This document shows positions 54,540-64,000 of a stretch of DNA of 64,000 nt, in pieces (within the stretch, counting starts at the first letter, position 1; the number at the start of each line of letters is the position of its first letter). The stretch lies in assembly GCF_001283065.1 (NCBI RefSeq), contig NZ_CDMK01000002.1, forward strand, positions 218,050-282,049, read 5' to 3'. The DNA is from Helicobacter heilmannii. GTDB taxonomy: Bacteria > Campylobacterota > Campylobacteria > Campylobacterales > Helicobacteraceae. Position numbers and translations under genes: made by a program. The notes beneath the pieces were generated by a model that saw only the letters and a list, made by a program, of their open reading frames with translations, had not been told where the DNA came from and did not search any database.

Positions 54540-55418
54540 ATGCACGCTCTAAGCGCATTAATCACCCCCTTTAAGCTCGATTTGAGCGTGGATGAAAATG
54601 CCTACGCTGCTTTAATTGAAAGGCAGATTCGGCACGGCATGGACGCTTGTGTGCCCGCAGGCACGACTGGTGAGTCGGCGACTTTAAGCCATGAAGAGCA
54701 CATGCGCTGCATTGAAATCGCCCTAGAGGTGTGTAGGCCTAAGGGTGCGAAAGTCTTGGCGGGTGTGGGCAGCAACGCGACAAGCGAGTCGATCATGCTC
54801 GCCAAGTTCGCCCAAAAAGCGGGTGCAAATGCACTTCTTTGCGTGAGCCCCTATTACAACCGCCCAACCCAACAAGGCCTATTCGAGCACTACAAGGCGA
54901 TCGCCAACTCTGTAGAAATTCCTTTAATCCTATACGATGTCCCCAGCCGCACGGGCACGCAAATTGCCACAGAAACAGCCGTGAAACTCTTTAACGAAGT
55001 GCCTAACATTGTCGGCATTAAAGAAGCCTCCGGACAAGCGGGGCGGCTGGTGGATTTCGCCCACTTCGCCCCCGATATGCAGATTTACAGCGGAGAGGAC
55101 AAACTCAACCACATCATCATGGCAAGTGGAGGGCTGGGCGTGATCTCGGTTACGGGCAACTTGCTCCCAGACAAGATCGCGCGCATGGTGCAGGCCAATT
55201 TAAAGGGCGACTTTGTTGCCGCGCAACAAATCCACAACGGGCTGTATGAAATCAACAAGGCTCTCTTTTGCGAGAGCAACCCCATCCCCATCAAAGCATG
55301 CATGCATATGGCAGGCTTGCTAGAGCATTTGATCTATCGCCTGCCCCTAGTGTCCCCGAGCCGTGAGCACATGCGCTTTTTAGAAACGATCTTAGAGAAA
55401 TATGAGGTATTGAAATGA
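54540..55418 (+). CDS. dapA: 4-Hydroxy-tetrahydrodipicolinate synthase
   Basis: First enzyme of the lysine/diaminopimelate branch, which feeds peptidoglycan. It has 292 residues, with [17 protein letters not shown], the [16 protein letters not shown] Tyr, [11 protein letters not shown] and the Schiff-base Lys in VGIKEASGQ. It overlaps the next gene by four bases. Confidence 0.96.
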   Translation: MHALSALITPFKLDLSVDENAYAALIERQIRHGMDACVPAGTTGESATLSHEEHMRCIEIALEVCRPKGAKVLAGVGSNATSESIMLAKFAQKAGANALLCVSPYYNRPTQQGLFEHYKAIANSVEIPLILYDVPSRTGTQIATETAVKLFNEVPNIVGIKEASGQAGRLVDFAHFAPDMQIYSGEDKLNHIIMASGGLGVISVTGNLLPDKIARMVQANLKGDFVAAQQIHNGLYEINKALFCESNPIPIKACMHMAGLLEHLIYRLPLVSPSREHMRFLETILEKYEVLK

Positions 55419-56191
55419 GTATGCAGGGCAAGACTTTAGTCATCAGCGGAGCGACACGGGGCATTGGCAAGGCCATTTTGTACCGATTCGCCCAAAATGG
55501 GGTCAATGTGGCTTTCACCTACAACAAGAACGAGGAAGAAGCCGCCAAAATCGTCGCCGACTTAGAGGCCAATTGCCATGTGAAAGCCAAGTACTACCGC
55601 CTAGACATCTTAGAACCCGAACAATACATTGAGCTATTTAAACAAATCGATGCCGACTTTGAGCGGGTGGATTGCTTCGTATCTAACGCGATCATCTACG
55701 GGCGCTCTGTGGTGGGCGGCTTTGCCCCCTTTATGCGCTTAAAACCCAAGGGGCTTAATAACATCTACACCGCCACGGTTTTAGCCTTCGTGGTGGGGGC
55801 CCAAGAAGCGGCCAAACGCATGAAGCTTGTGGGCGGGGGGGCGATCGTGTCCTTAAGCTCTACAGGCAATTTAGTCTATATGCCAAACTACGCCGGGCAT
55901 GGCAACTCCAAAAATGCCGTGGAAACCATGGTGAAATACGCCGCGGTGGATTTGGGCGAATTTGGCATTCGGGTGAATGCCGTGAGTGGCGGGCCCATCG
56001 ACACAGATGCGCTTAAAGCCTTTCCCGACTACGCCGAGATCAAAGCTAAAGTGGAAGAACAATCCCCTTTAAAACGCATGGGCAATCCCACCGACCTAGC
56101 CGGGGCGGTGTATTTCTTATGCGACCCTGAGCAAAGCGCGTGGCTCACCGGGCAAACCATCGTGGTGGATGGGGGCACCACCTTTAAATGA
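55415..56191 (+). CDS. Short-chain reductase, enoyl-ACP reductase (FabL)-like
   Basis: 258 residues, Rossmann fold with [16 protein letters not shown] at the NAD(P) site. The catalytic block [17 protein letters not shown] has Tyr and Lys six residues apart (Yx6K), the spacing of FabI/FabL enoyl-ACP reductases rather than the YxxxK of classical SDRs. [15 protein letters not shown] also fits FabL. In H. pylori the equivalent gene (HP1014) is often called 7-alpha-hydroxysteroid dehydrogenase; the Yx6K spacing argues for fatty-acid synthesis instead. Confidence 0.8.
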   Translation: MSMQGKTLVISGATRGIGKAILYRFAQNGVNVAFTYNKNEEEAAKIVADLEANCHVKAKYYRLDILEPEQYIELFKQIDADFERVDCFVSNAIIYGRSVVGGFAPFMRLKPKGLNNIYTATVLAFVVGAQEAAKRMKLVGGGAIVSLSSTGNLVYMPNYAGHGNSKNAVETMVKYAAVDLGEFGIRVNAVSGGPIDTDALKAFPDYAEIKAKVEEQSPLKRMGNPTDLAGAVYFLCDPEQSAWLTGQTIVVDGGTTFK

Positions 56192-56197
56192 AGTCTA

Positions 56198-56809
56198 ATG
56201 ACTATTTATTTGCACAAAAATGCTGAATTGCAGGTGGCACGCAAAGCCATTTTGTCCGCCAATGTCCTTTTAGTCTTGCTCTTGGGACTGACCGCCTTTG
56301 GGGCGATGACCTTGTTGCAAAAGGGCGGTGCCCCCGATTTTAAAACCCTAAGCCCTAGCGCTGTAGGGTTTTATTTTCTCTTATGGCTTGGCATGTTTGT
56401 GTGCCAAATTTTTGGCTATTACAAGCTCGCCAAAGTGGGGCGCAATTTATTGATTTTCCGCTGTGTCGCCTTCCCCTACATTGTGGATGCCCTGCTCTCT
56501 TTGTTTCTCTTGCTTGCCATGCCAAAGGCGAGCATCACCCAAATCTTTAACTTCAAAATCATCACCTTCTTTCTCTACGCTTACTACTCTTATAAGCTCT
56601 TTTATGAGCTCAGCCGTGTTACTGAGGACAACTACTTTAGACAGGGCATTTTGCTCTTAGGTTTTTGTTTAACTCTCCTGCTCTTCATTTTGGGGATCGG
56701 GCGGGGGGCTTTGATCCTCTTTAGTTTTCTGTTCTTGGTGGGCATGCTTGTGGGGTGGGGCATGATTTTTACGGGTTTCTTTAGACTCAAGCACATCAAC
56801 ACCCCATGA
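56198..56809 (+). CDS. Conserved multi-span membrane protein
   Basis: 203 residues with about five hydrophobic helices and no known motif. It lies between the FabL-like gene and pgsA as in H. pylori HP1015, and overlaps pgsA by four bases. The context of fatty-acid and phospholipid genes hints at membrane biogenesis only. Confidence 0.7.
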   Translation: MTIYLHKNAELQVARKAILSANVLLVLLLGLTAFGAMTLLQKGGAPDFKTLSPSAVGFYFLLWLGMFVCQIFGYYKLAKVGRNLLIFRCVAFPYIVDALLSLFLLLAMPKASITQIFNFKIITFFLYAYYSYKLFYELSRVTEDNYFRQGILLLGFCLTLLLFILGIGRGALILFSFLFLVGMLVGWGMIFTGFFRLKHINTP

Positions 56810-57375
56810 AATGGATAAAACAAATCCCCAACACCTTAACGGTTTTACGCATTCTGCTCTCTGTATGCCTACTCTTTTTGATTTTGCACGCCAGCCAGTG
56901 GTTTAAAATCTCGCCCACAGGACTAAACTATACCAGCGCATGCGTGTTCGCCTTTGCAGGTTGCACCGACTTCTTAGACGGCTACATCGCCCGCAACTAT
57001 CAGCTTAAAACCCTCTTTGGCGAAATCTTTGACCCGCTCGCCGATAAAATCCTCATCCTTGCGGCGTTTTTGGGGCTCTTGGCTTTGGGGCGCATCAACG
57101 CGTGGATGGTGTTTGTGATCTTGGGGCGGGAGTTTTTTATCGCCGGGCTTAGGGTGTCGGTGTCTAGCCACGGGCAACACATCGCCGTGAGCCAATGGGG
57201 CAAGTATAAAACCTTTTTGCAAATGTGCGCCATCATCGTGTTGCTCTTAAACCTGCATTTAGGCGGAGTGGCTTTTGGGGATTATTTAATGGCATTGGCA
57301 GTGTTTGCGACTTTGTATTCGGGCTTAGATTACACCCTGAAGTATTATAAAATGGTGCAAAATGGGAACATTTGA
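56806..57375 (+). CDS. pgsA: Phosphatidylglycerophosphate synthase
   Basis: CDP-alcohol phosphatidyltransferase of 189 residues that forms phosphatidylglycerol phosphate. The family motif D-G-x2-A-R-x8-G-x3-D-x3-D is seen in TDFLDGYIARNYQLKTLFGE and IFDPLADK. The N-terminus IPNTLTVLRILLSV is typical. It overlaps both neighbours. Confidence 0.95.
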   Translation: MKWIKQIPNTLTVLRILLSVCLLFLILHASQWFKISPTGLNYTSACVFAFAGCTDFLDGYIARNYQLKTLFGEIFDPLADKILILAAFLGLLALGRINAWMVFVILGREFFIAGLRVSVSSHGQHIAVSQWGKYKTFLQMCAIIVLLLNLHLGGVAFGDYLMALAVFATLYSGLDYTLKYYKMVQNGNI

Positions 57376-58387
57376 AGCCCTGTTGGCGTTGGGCTTTGTG
57401 GTGCTTTTTCACGAGTTTGGGCATTTTCTTGCGGCGCGGGCTTTTGGGGTGCGCGTGGAGGTGTTCTCTCTTGGCTTTGCTACAAAGCTGTTTAAAAAAA
57501 CCTATCAAAATACCGAATACGCCCTCTCTTTAATCCCGCTGGGCGGATATGTGAGTCTGCAACAAGAGGGCAAAGATGGGTATCTCTCTAAGCCCCTTTG
57601 GCAAAAAAGCCTCATCTTGCTAGGCGGCCCGCTCTTTAATTTCTTACTCGCCTTTTTGCTCTACACCGCCTTAGCCCTCATGCCCCAAGAACGCCTAGAG
57701 TCTATAGTTGGGCAAGTCATGCCAAACATGCCCGCTGCCAATGTGTTAAAAGTAGGCGATCGTATTTTAGCCTTAAACGACACACCCATTCAAAGCTTTG
57801 AGGACCTACAAAAGGCGGTGAAAAACGCCCCCAATTTAGAGGTGGTGCTAAGGCTAAAAAGGGGAGAGCAGACCTTGAGCCTAGCCCTAACGCTCAAAGA
57901 AATGCCCGCCAAAGACGCATTCAACCAACCCACCAAAATTAAAGTGCTGGGCATTAAACCCCAAGACGAGACTTTTTATTTCCACTACACCCTCTTACAG
58001 GCCTTAAAGCACGCCTTCACACAATGCGCCCATTTAATTGCCCTCACCTGTCAAGGGCTTTTAAAGCTCATAGAGGGCATCGTGCCCTTGTCAAATGTCA
58101 GCTCGGTGGTCGGCATTGTGGGGTTTTTAGCACACCAAAGCGGCTTAGAAATGTGGCTCTTGAGTGTGGGTTTCATTTCCATCAGTTTGGGGCTTTTAAA
58201 TTTGCTACCTATCCCGCTACTAGATGGCGGGCAATTAGTGTTGTTGTGGATAGAAAGGCTGGTAAAGCACAGCTTTTCTGCCAAACAAATACAGGTCTTA
58301 AACACCCTGGGCCTTGCTTTTTTATTAGCACTCTTGGGGCTTGGGCTGTTTAATGATTTGGCGGCCATGTTTGCAAAGCCTGCTTAA
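57362..58387 (+). CDS. rseP: RseP site-2 zinc metalloprotease
   Basis: Intramembrane protease of 341 residues. The zinc motif HEFGH is in VVLFHEFGHFLAARAFGV, a PDZ domain spans about 110-190, and the second metal ligand is in IPLLDGGQLVLL. It overlaps pgsA by 14 bases and the convergent maf gene by 38 bases. Confidence 0.94.
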   Translation: MGTFEALLALGFVVLFHEFGHFLAARAFGVRVEVFSLGFATKLFKKTYQNTEYALSLIPLGGYVSLQQEGKDGYLSKPLWQKSLILLGGPLFNFLLAFLLYTALALMPQERLESIVGQVMPNMPAANVLKVGDRILALNDTPIQSFEDLQKAVKNAPNLEVVLRLKRGEQTLSLALTLKEMPAKDAFNQPTKIKVLGIKPQDETFYFHYTLLQALKHAFTQCAHLIALTCQGLLKLIEGIVPLSNVSSVVGIVGFLAHQSGLEMWLLSVGFISISLGLLNLLPIPLLDGGQLVLLWIERLVKHSFSAKQIQVLNTLGLAFLLALLGLGLFNDLAAMFAKPA

Positions 58388-60263
58388 TCACCTCCATCAC
58401 GCAACTAATCCCCCCCGCTAAACTAAAGAGCCAGTACTTATGGGCGTAAATCCAATCTAATTGCTTGGCTTGCAACTCCTCTTTAGTGGGCGTGGGTCTG
58501 ACCACAATTTTAGCAATGTCTAATTCTTGGTGGAAAATATAGGATTGGATCGCATCGTTGAAGCAGTAGTTGAACTCGGGTTCATCAAATAGGGCTTTAA
58601 TGTCGTTGATTTTTTGGCTGAGCTCCTCTAGCTTGTCTAAATTAAGGCTCTCCAAATCACCCTTGGCGTTTAGCTCCTCTACATGCTCTAAAAAGGGGGC
58701 GACTTCTAAAAACAACTCTTCAATGCGCTCCTTGCACCGCTTGGAGTAGTCTAAAATATCCAAACATGTTTCGTGGACTTCTTTTAATTTTTGGGCACTC
58801 AGCCCAGGGCTTGGGGGTGTGAGCTTTAAAGGAGATTTAGGCACAAGATTGCAATCAGCCCGCACTCTATCTGCCGCCTCTTTAAAGGGCAATTCTAGCG
58901 TCCCTTGGATGCGTGCCCCCCCCTCTGTGGCGTTGATGATCTCTAACTTGTAGGGGGTGTGGTAAATGTCCTTTTCAAAGAAGTCTAAAAAGAGTTTCCA
59001 TATTCTTGTGGTTTCCACGACACCCCGCCCCCCATAAGCGGGCGTGAAGACCTTAGAGCCCGTCTTTTTGGGCGCGATCTCATCTGCCCCATACAACGCT
59101 CCATCTGCGTGGCTATGCCCATTAGCTCCAAAGCTCAAATCCTGCCCGATGAAAATGCAACGGGCAAAGCGTGCATGTACCACCAGCTCATAGGCCATGT
59201 TTGCTGCGCTCATGCCAATGCCCAAGTAGCCATATTCGTGTAGGCCAAATAAACTGGTGTAGCCAAAGGGACGCAGGCTAAATTGCTTAACGCCCTTGCT
59301 GATGGCTTGGTGGAGTGTTGGATGCACAATGGAGGTGAGGGCAAAGATCACGCCCTCTTGGGCTTCTTGGGGCGTGTCGGTGTAAAACTTGGCGGTCGCC
59401 TCCACACGTTCTAGCGAAAAGACCAAATCAGGCTTGATGCCTGCTGCGGCTAAAATGGGAAAAGACGCGTCTATACAAAAGAGTGTTGCAAAGGCCGCGA
59501 TTTCCTTTAAAAGAGGGAGTTGTTTGTTTAGACTGGGTCCGGTGGAGACGATGATCGCCGTGTTGTGTGTGGCGTTGCGCCGCTTTAGGGCAGAGAGCAA
59601 ATCTAGCAAGGTGGGGCTTTTGAGCACGAAGGGCAAATTGGCGACATGGTGCTTAATTCCAATGATCGCGTCTTTAGCGTCATTACCCACCCCAATAGCA
59701 GCATTTTCTAAGGCTTTGGTGAAGTCTGAATTAATGCGCTGGATGTCTTCTAAATAGTGCTCGTAGTAGGGGTAGGTGATGTGCAACTCAAAGACTTTAG
59801 CATATAAGCATGCTTTTTTATCCATATTAAACAAGGAAGCGAGCATTTGGTAAGAACATGAACTTTGCAAGAGAAAGATCAAGCGGTCAGTTTTGATCTC
59901 TTCGGCAAAGTCTAGAAGATTAAAGATGATGAATAAAATCTCAATCTCAGGCTCAATGATGACAATCCGTTTAATCTGCTCGTAAGCAAGCAATAGTCTA
60001 AACAAAACGCCATTGCCTGCGCCATAAAAGTATAAATAGGGGGTATAAGCATAAGAGCTTAGGTCTTTAAATTTTTGTAGATTTTGCTCTAGGGGTTTGT
60101 ACTCAAAAATTGGGGTGTTGGTGTCGGTGTCGATGATGTTGAAGTCATCTTGTTGCATGAAGACTTCATATCTACTGTTGCCTTGCACCCTTGAAAGGCA
60201 CTGGGCTAAAAGGGGATCTTTTAGCTTAAGAACCTCTAGGTTGCGCTCATACAGCGATGGCAT
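58350..60263 (-). CDS. Maf family flagellin-modification protein (DUF115)
   Basis: Motility accessory factor of about 637 residues, a family that glycosylates flagellin with pseudaminic-type sugars. The central domain has IVSTGPSLNKQLPLL, FCIDASFPILAAAGIKPDLV, GYLGIGMSAANMAYELVVHA and FIGQDLSFGANGHSHADGA. A GTG at 60269 shares bases with the flaB stop; ATG 60263 is two codons later. No strong RBS is seen, so it probably depends on flaB translation. Matches H. pylori HP0114. Confidence 0.85.
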   Translation of the reverse strand: MPSLYERNLEVLKLKDPLLAQCLSRVQGNSRYEVFMQQDDFNIIDTDTNTPIFEYKPLEQNLQKFKDLSSYAYTPYLYFYGAGNGVLFRLLLAYEQIKRIVIIEPEIEILFIIFNLLDFAEEIKTDRLIFLLQSSCSYQMLASLFNMDKKACLYAKVFELHITYPYYEHYLEDIQRINSDFTKALENAAIGVGNDAKDAIIGIKHHVANLPFVLKSPTLLDLLSALKRRNATHNTAIIVSTGPSLNKQLPLLKEIAAFATLFCIDASFPILAAAGIKPDLVFSLERVEATAKFYTDTPQEAQEGVIFALTSIVHPTLHQAISKGVKQFSLRPFGYTSLFGLHEYGYLGIGMSAANMAYELVVHARFARCIFIGQDLSFGANGHSHADGALYGADEIAPKKTGSKVFTPAYGGRGVVETTRIWKLFLDFFEKDIYHTPYKLEIINATEGGARIQGTLELPFKEAADRVRADCNLVPKSPLKLTPPSPGLSAQKLKEVHETCLDILDYSKRCKERIEELFLEVAPFLEHVEELNAKGDLESLNLDKLEELSQKINDIKALFDEPEFNYCFNDAIQSYIFHQELDIAKIVVRPTPTKEELQAKQLDWIYAHKYWLFSLAGGISCVMEVIKQALQTWPPNH

Positions 60264-60268
60264 GCCCA

Positions 60269-61813
60269 CTATTGCAAGAGCCGTAGGACATTTTGTTGCA
60301 CGGCATTGGCCTGGGCCATCGCAAAACTGCCTGATTGCGCCAAGATATTGTATTTGGAGAAGCTGGCGCTTTCTTCGGCAAAGTCCACATCTCTGATTTG
60401 CGATTCGGCGGCTTTGACATTCACTTGGGTTACGGAAATATTGTTGATGGTCGTTACCAACTCCATTTGCACTGAACCCAAGTCTGAGCGGATTTTATCC
60501 AACTGAGTGCGTGCACTCTCAGCCATGTCCATCACCACCATAGCCCCCCGCAGACTTGTAACACCCGCTCCAATGCCCTTAAAGTTTAATTTAGCTTGGG
60601 CAGCGTTTGCGTTGCCTCCGCTTGCACTGGCGACATTGGCATCAAAGACCCCTCGCACAGCCCGCAGATTCACGGTGTACTCGGCGATGCCCTGTGCGGA
60701 GTGCAGTCCAATATGGCTGTAGTTGATCCCGCTGATGGCAATGTCCCTAGCATCTTGTTTGATCAAGGTCAAGCGCCCCACGATGGCGTGTGCATTGCCT
60801 GAAATGCCCACAAAGTTCCCACCCCCAAAGACATGGGCAGAGGCACTCACGGCGTGCACAGCGATAGCGCGCCCATCCATGGATTTTAAATTGATGCGCC
60901 CGGTGATGTCGGTGTAGGCCTCCACGCCTGTGCGCTCTTTGACCGAGTTGATCGCATTGACAAGCCGCCCATCGCGGTCGTTGCGTTTAACATCGTTAAT
61001 GTTGCCGATCAACACTCCATTGATAGTGAGCCCCCTAATGGTGCCCGATTGCACCGGCTCGCCCCCTGTACCGATGACCGTGGCTGTGGCGCGTACGCCC
61101 AGGGTGTTGGAGTTCTTGTTGATGACCTCCACCAACGCCCCCAGCCCCGTGCCTGCACTTGTTGAAATCTTAACCGATTCTAATTTAAAGTCATTCACAC
61201 CATTGGCTTGTTTAAAATTTAGTGTAACTTCTTGCAGGTTATGCGCCCCTGCGCTCACTTCCATGCCATCGCGATCCATTGCCGAGGTTTCAAAGCGCAC
61301 ATGCCCGATTTTATCTGATCCTGTGGGTCCGATGGAGGCTTTGATAGTGGTGTTGGAATAGGCCCCAATTTGAAACTCTTTATTGGAAAAACTGCCTGCC
61401 AAGAGTTGTTGCCCGTTAAAACTGGTGGTGTTGGCGATGTTGTCCAACTCCTCTAAGAGCCGCAAAATGTCGCTTTGCAGTGCCTTTCTAGTTTCTGTGG
61501 TCTGCCCATCTTGAGCGGCTTGCACGGCCTTAGTTTTGACCGTGTCTAGGATTTTAATCTGCTCATCCATCGCCTTATCGGCGGTTTGGACGATCCCGAT
61601 TGCATCGTTTGCATTTTTGATGGCTTGGCCCAAACTCGCGCTTTGGCTGCGCAAACTATCGGCAATCGCCATCCCTGAAGCGTCGTCTGCTGCTTTGTTG
61701 ATGCGTAGCCCAGAGCTCAACTTCTCTAAAGAGCTAGCTAGGTCTCTGTTGTTACGCACCCCGATGGTGTGTGCGTTTAAAGCCGCGACATTAGTGTTGA
61801 TCCGAAAACTCAT
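60269..61813 (-). CDS. flaB: Minor flagellin FlaB
   Basis: Hook-proximal flagellin of 514 residues. It has conserved N-terminal ([39 protein letters not shown]) and C-terminal helices ([31 protein letters not shown]) with a variable middle that is exposed on the filament. Identified as FlaB rather than FlaA by length, by the sigma-54 promoter and by the maf-flaB-topA order of H. pylori HP0114-HP0116. Confidence 0.93.
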   Translation of the reverse strand: MSFRINTNVAALNAHTIGVRNNRDLASSLEKLSSGLRINKAADDASGMAIADSLRSQSASLGQAIKNANDAIGIVQTADKAMDEQIKILDTVKTKAVQAAQDGQTTETRKALQSDILRLLEELDNIANTTSFNGQQLLAGSFSNKEFQIGAYSNTTIKASIGPTGSDKIGHVRFETSAMDRDGMEVSAGAHNLQEVTLNFKQANGVNDFKLESVKISTSAGTGLGALVEVINKNSNTLGVRATATVIGTGGEPVQSGTIRGLTINGVLIGNINDVKRNDRDGRLVNAINSVKERTGVEAYTDITGRINLKSMDGRAIAVHAVSASAHVFGGGNFVGISGNAHAIVGRLTLIKQDARDIAISGINYSHIGLHSAQGIAEYTVNLRAVRGVFDANVASASGGNANAAQAKLNFKGIGAGVTSLRGAMVVMDMAESARTQLDKIRSDLGSVQMELVTTINNISVTQVNVKAAESQIRDVDFAEESASFSKYNILAQSGSFAMAQANAVQQNVLRLLQ

Positions 61814-61850
61814 CTTTGCATCCTTTGCTAATTGTTATGGCAACAGCTAA

Positions 61851-61866
61851 GCAAGGGCCGTTCCAC
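61851..61866 (-). promoter_or_regulatory. Sigma-54 (RpoN) promoter of flaB
   Basis: On the minus strand GTGGAAC-GGCCC-TTGC: GG of the -24 element and GC of the -12 element are separated by exactly 10 bases, the RpoN rule. It lies about 40 bases before the flaB ATG. RpoN/FlgR control of flaB is established in H. pylori. Confidence 0.88.
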
Positions 61867-61911
61867 TTTTTGAAACGCGGATTTTAAGCAATAAACCACT
61901 TAAAAATGTTT

Positions 61912-61917
61912 TATAAT
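61912..61917 (+). promoter_or_regulatory. Possible -10 box for topA
   Basis: TATAAT 40 bases before the topA ATG, in the flaB/topA divergent gap. Confidence 0.45.
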
Positions 61918-61956
61918 GTGCTGAATAATTAGAAATTCCACATTAAAGAGTTTTGC

Positions 61957-64000
61957 ATGCAAAAAAAGCTCATCATTGTAGAATCCCCCACCAAAGCCAA
62001 GACCATCGCCAACTTCCTAGACTCCAGCTACCAAGTCATCGCGTCTAAGGGGCATGTGCGGGATTTAAGTAAATACGCCATGGGGATCAGCATCCAAGAG
62101 GATAAGTTTTACCCCAAGTACGCCGTGTGTAAGGACCACGAGGACATTGTCGCCCAAATTTTAAGCCTTGCCAAGAGTGCGGCGCAAATTTACATCGCCA
62201 CCGATGAGGACAGAGAGGGCGAGGCGATCGGCTATCACATCGCCTATTTGATCAAAGAACAGCAAAACAAAAGCAAAAAATCCAGCACTGCCCAAGAGAT
62301 CGCCGATTTGGAGAGCCAAACCCAGCAGCCTACCGATAACCCCGTTTTCACCCTGCCACGCATTGTGTTCCACGAGATCACCAAGTCAGCTATTTTGCAC
62401 GCCCTAGAAAATCCCAAGACCTTAGACATCTATAAAATCAACGCGCAGCTAGCTAGGCGTTTGTTAGACCGTATTGTGGGCTTTAGTTTGAGTTCGCTCT
62501 TGGCACATAAAATCTCAAGGGGCATGAGCGCGGGGCGGGTGCAAAGCGCGGCACTAAAAATTGTGGTGGACAGAGAGCGCGAGATCAGGGCGTTTGAGCC
62601 CATCATTTACTACAATATTGAGGGGGATTTTAAAGGCATCCACGCCAGCCTAGACACCTACAAGGGTGCCAAGGTTAAAAACCAAAGCCTAAGAGATAAA
62701 GAAGAAGCCTTTAACATGTGTACCTTTCTTAAAGAGCAGAGCTATGTTGTGCAAGAAGTGGTGCAGAAAAACAAAGTTTCCCCAAGCCCGCCCCCCTTCA
62801 TGACCTCCACTTTGCAGCAGAGCGCGTCCACGAATTTGGGCTATGGCCCCTCTAAAACCATGGGCATTGCGCAGAAACTCTATGAAGGCGTGGCGACTCC
62901 TGATGGAGTGAGTGGGGTCATCACCTACATGCGCACGGACAGCCTAAATATTGCTAAAGAAGCCAAAAACGCAGCCAAAGACTTCATTAAAGTTACCTAT
63001 GGGGACAAATACCTCCCCAAAAACCCCAAGGTCTACACTTCTAAAAATAAAGCCGCCCAAGAGGCACACGAAGCCATCCGCCCCACAAATTTAAATTTCA
63101 CCCCCCAAGTGGCGAAAGACTACCTAAGGCCCGAAGAACATAAACTCTACACCTTGATTTACCAACGCTTTTTGGCCTCGCAAATGGCGGATGCGCTCTT
63201 TGAACAGCAAAGCGTGTGTGTGGGCTGTGAGAGCGCAACCTTTAAAGCCAGTGGGCGTAAATTGGTCTTTGAGGGCTATTTAAAGGTGCTGCAAGAAAAG
63301 ATCGAAGATAAACTCTTACCTCCTCTGCAAGTGCGGCAGCCACTAGCTTTAAGCCACATCAATGCCAAAGAGTGCAGCACCGAGGCTCCCCCCCGCTATT
63401 CGGAGGCCTCTTTAATCAAAACCCTAGAGAGTTTAGGCATCGGCAGGCCCAGCACCTACGCCCCCACCATCGCCCTTCTCATCAACCGCGACTATGTCAG
63501 CTTAGAGAAAAAGCAACTTGCCCCCACAGAGAACGCCTTTGTGGTTGTAGATATTTTAGAAAAGCACTTCACCAATATCGTGGATGCGGCCTTTAGTGCC
63601 AGTTTGGAGGACAAATTAGATGCGATCGCCAGTTCTAAAACTTCGTGGCAACAAATGCTTATGGAGTTTTATACCCCCTTCATGCACCAAATTCAAGAGG
63701 GTAAGGAACAAATTGTTTCCCAAAAGGTGAGCGTACCCACAGGGCAGTTTTGCCCGCAGTGCGGGGCTCCTCTCGTGGAGCGCAAGAGCCGCTTCGGGGC
63801 GTTTGTAGCGTGCAGCGCGTATCCTAAGTGCAAGTTCATCCAAGTCTCCCAAGAAAGCACAGAAGAACACCCGCCTTGTGAAAAATGCGGATCGCCCATG
63901 GTGTTTAAGAGGGGACGCTTTGGGCAGTTTGTAGCGTGCAGCGCGTATCCTAAGTGCAAGAACATCCGCCAAGAAGCCCCTAAGCAAGAGAGTATGCTCT
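61957..64000 (+). CDS. topA: DNA topoisomerase I (3' end beyond window)
   Basis: Type IA enzyme that relaxes negative supercoils. About 681 codons are visible; only the last part is missing. TOPRIM domain: LIIVESPTKAKTIANFL and YIATDEDREGEAIGYH. The catalytic Tyr is in GVITYMRTDSLNI. The C-terminus carries at least two Cys4 zinc ribbons (CPQCGAPLVERKSRFGAFVAC and CEKCGSPMVFKRGRFGQFVAC), each followed by SAYPKCK. Divergent from flaB. Confidence 0.96.
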   Translation, partial: MQKKLIIVESPTKAKTIANFLDSSYQVIASKGHVRDLSKYAMGISIQEDKFYPKYAVCKDHEDIVAQILSLAKSAAQIYIATDEDREGEAIGYHIAYLIKEQQNKSKKSSTAQEIADLESQTQQPTDNPVFTLPRIVFHEITKSAILHALENPKTLDIYKINAQLARRLLDRIVGFSLSSLLAHKISRGMSAGRVQSAALKIVVDREREIRAFEPIIYYNIEGDFKGIHASLDTYKGAKVKNQSLRDKEEAFNMCTFLKEQSYVVQEVVQKNKVSPSPPPFMTSTLQQSASTNLGYGPSKTMGIAQKLYEGVATPDGVSGVITYMRTDSLNIAKEAKNAAKDFIKVTYGDKYLPKNPKVYTSKNKAAQEAHEAIRPTNLNFTPQVAKDYLRPEEHKLYTLIYQRFLASQMADALFEQQSVCVGCESATFKASGRKLVFEGYLKVLQEKIEDKLLPPLQVRQPLALSHINAKECSTEAPPRYSEASLIKTLESLGIGRPSTYAPTIALLINRDYVSLEKKQLAPTENAFVVVDILEKHFTNIVDAAFSASLEDKLDAIASSKTSWQQMLMEFYTPFMHQIQEGKEQIVSQKVSVPTGQFCPQCGAPLVERKSRFGAFVACSAYPKCKFIQVSQESTEEHPPCEKCGSPMVFKRGRFGQFVACSAYPKCKNIRQEAPKQESML

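Noticed and set aside
1-64000. tRNA or rRNA genes, insertion sequences, CRISPR arrays, prophage
   Set aside because: Coding DNA fills nearly everything; no cloverleaf-sized free gap, transposase, or regularly spaced repeat was seen. The only short repeats are in the His-rich linker and the ppsA/addA gap.

Overview
The window is a gene-dense stretch of a Helicobacter chromosome. The protein families, and blocks of gene order I recognise from H. pylori (lnt-cvpA-lysS-glyA; addA-nhaA-yajC-secDF-leuS-lptE-folC-csd2-csd1-ccmA-mfd; rpsR-ssb-rpsF-holA...aroE...trpS-bioC-secG-frr-pyrE; ppk-pyrD-M16 protease-dapA-SDR-pgsA; maf-flaB-topA), point clearly to the genus. The base composition looks higher in G+C than H. 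pylori, the H. pylori blocks are joined in a different order, and a purM gene is present. This suggests a non-pylori gastric species (H. felis / H. heilmannii / H. bizzozeronii group). The species assignment is inference.

Layout. 1-1195 (-): lnt, cut by the window start. 1299-6127 (+): cvpA, lysS, glyA, a DUF1882 gene and a His-rich SPOR protein. 6207-10340 (+): ridA, dadA, an alanine:Na+ symporter and alr, a coherent alanine-use module. 10350-11745: two decayed genes, an amino-acid binding protein (+) and a peptidase E (-). 11752-14163 (-): ppsA. 14269-30782 (+): DNA repair (addA), NhaA, Sec translocase parts, leuS, lptE, folC, the cell-shape genes csd2-csd1-ccmA, and mfd. 30754-31728 (-): waaF. 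31802-34125 (+): a chemoreceptor carrying a c-type haem motif, then ung. 34205-38452 (-): five lipoprotein genes (including lpp20) behind rpsR-ssb-rpsF. 38515-48010 (-): holA, a DNA methyltransferase with a probable restriction partner, aroE, an SH3 protein, purM, a Yej-type peptide importer pair, trpS and bioC. 48092-58387 (+): secG, frr, pyrE, an RDD protein, ppk, pyrD, an M16 protease, dapA, an enoyl-reductase-like SDR, a membrane protein, pgsA and rseP. 58350-61813 (-): a Maf flagellin-modification protein and flaB with a sigma-54 promoter. 61957-end (+): topA, cut by the window end.

Most genes lie in tight same-strand runs with overlapping stops and starts. The least ordinary parts are a low-G+C methyltransferase/nuclease pair slotted with overlaps into the aroE-holA-rpsF operon, the haem-motif chemoreceptor, the tandem lipoprotein paralogues, the His-rich SPOR protein, and the pseudogene patch between alr and ppsA. 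I saw no tRNA, rRNA, insertion sequence or CRISPR array.
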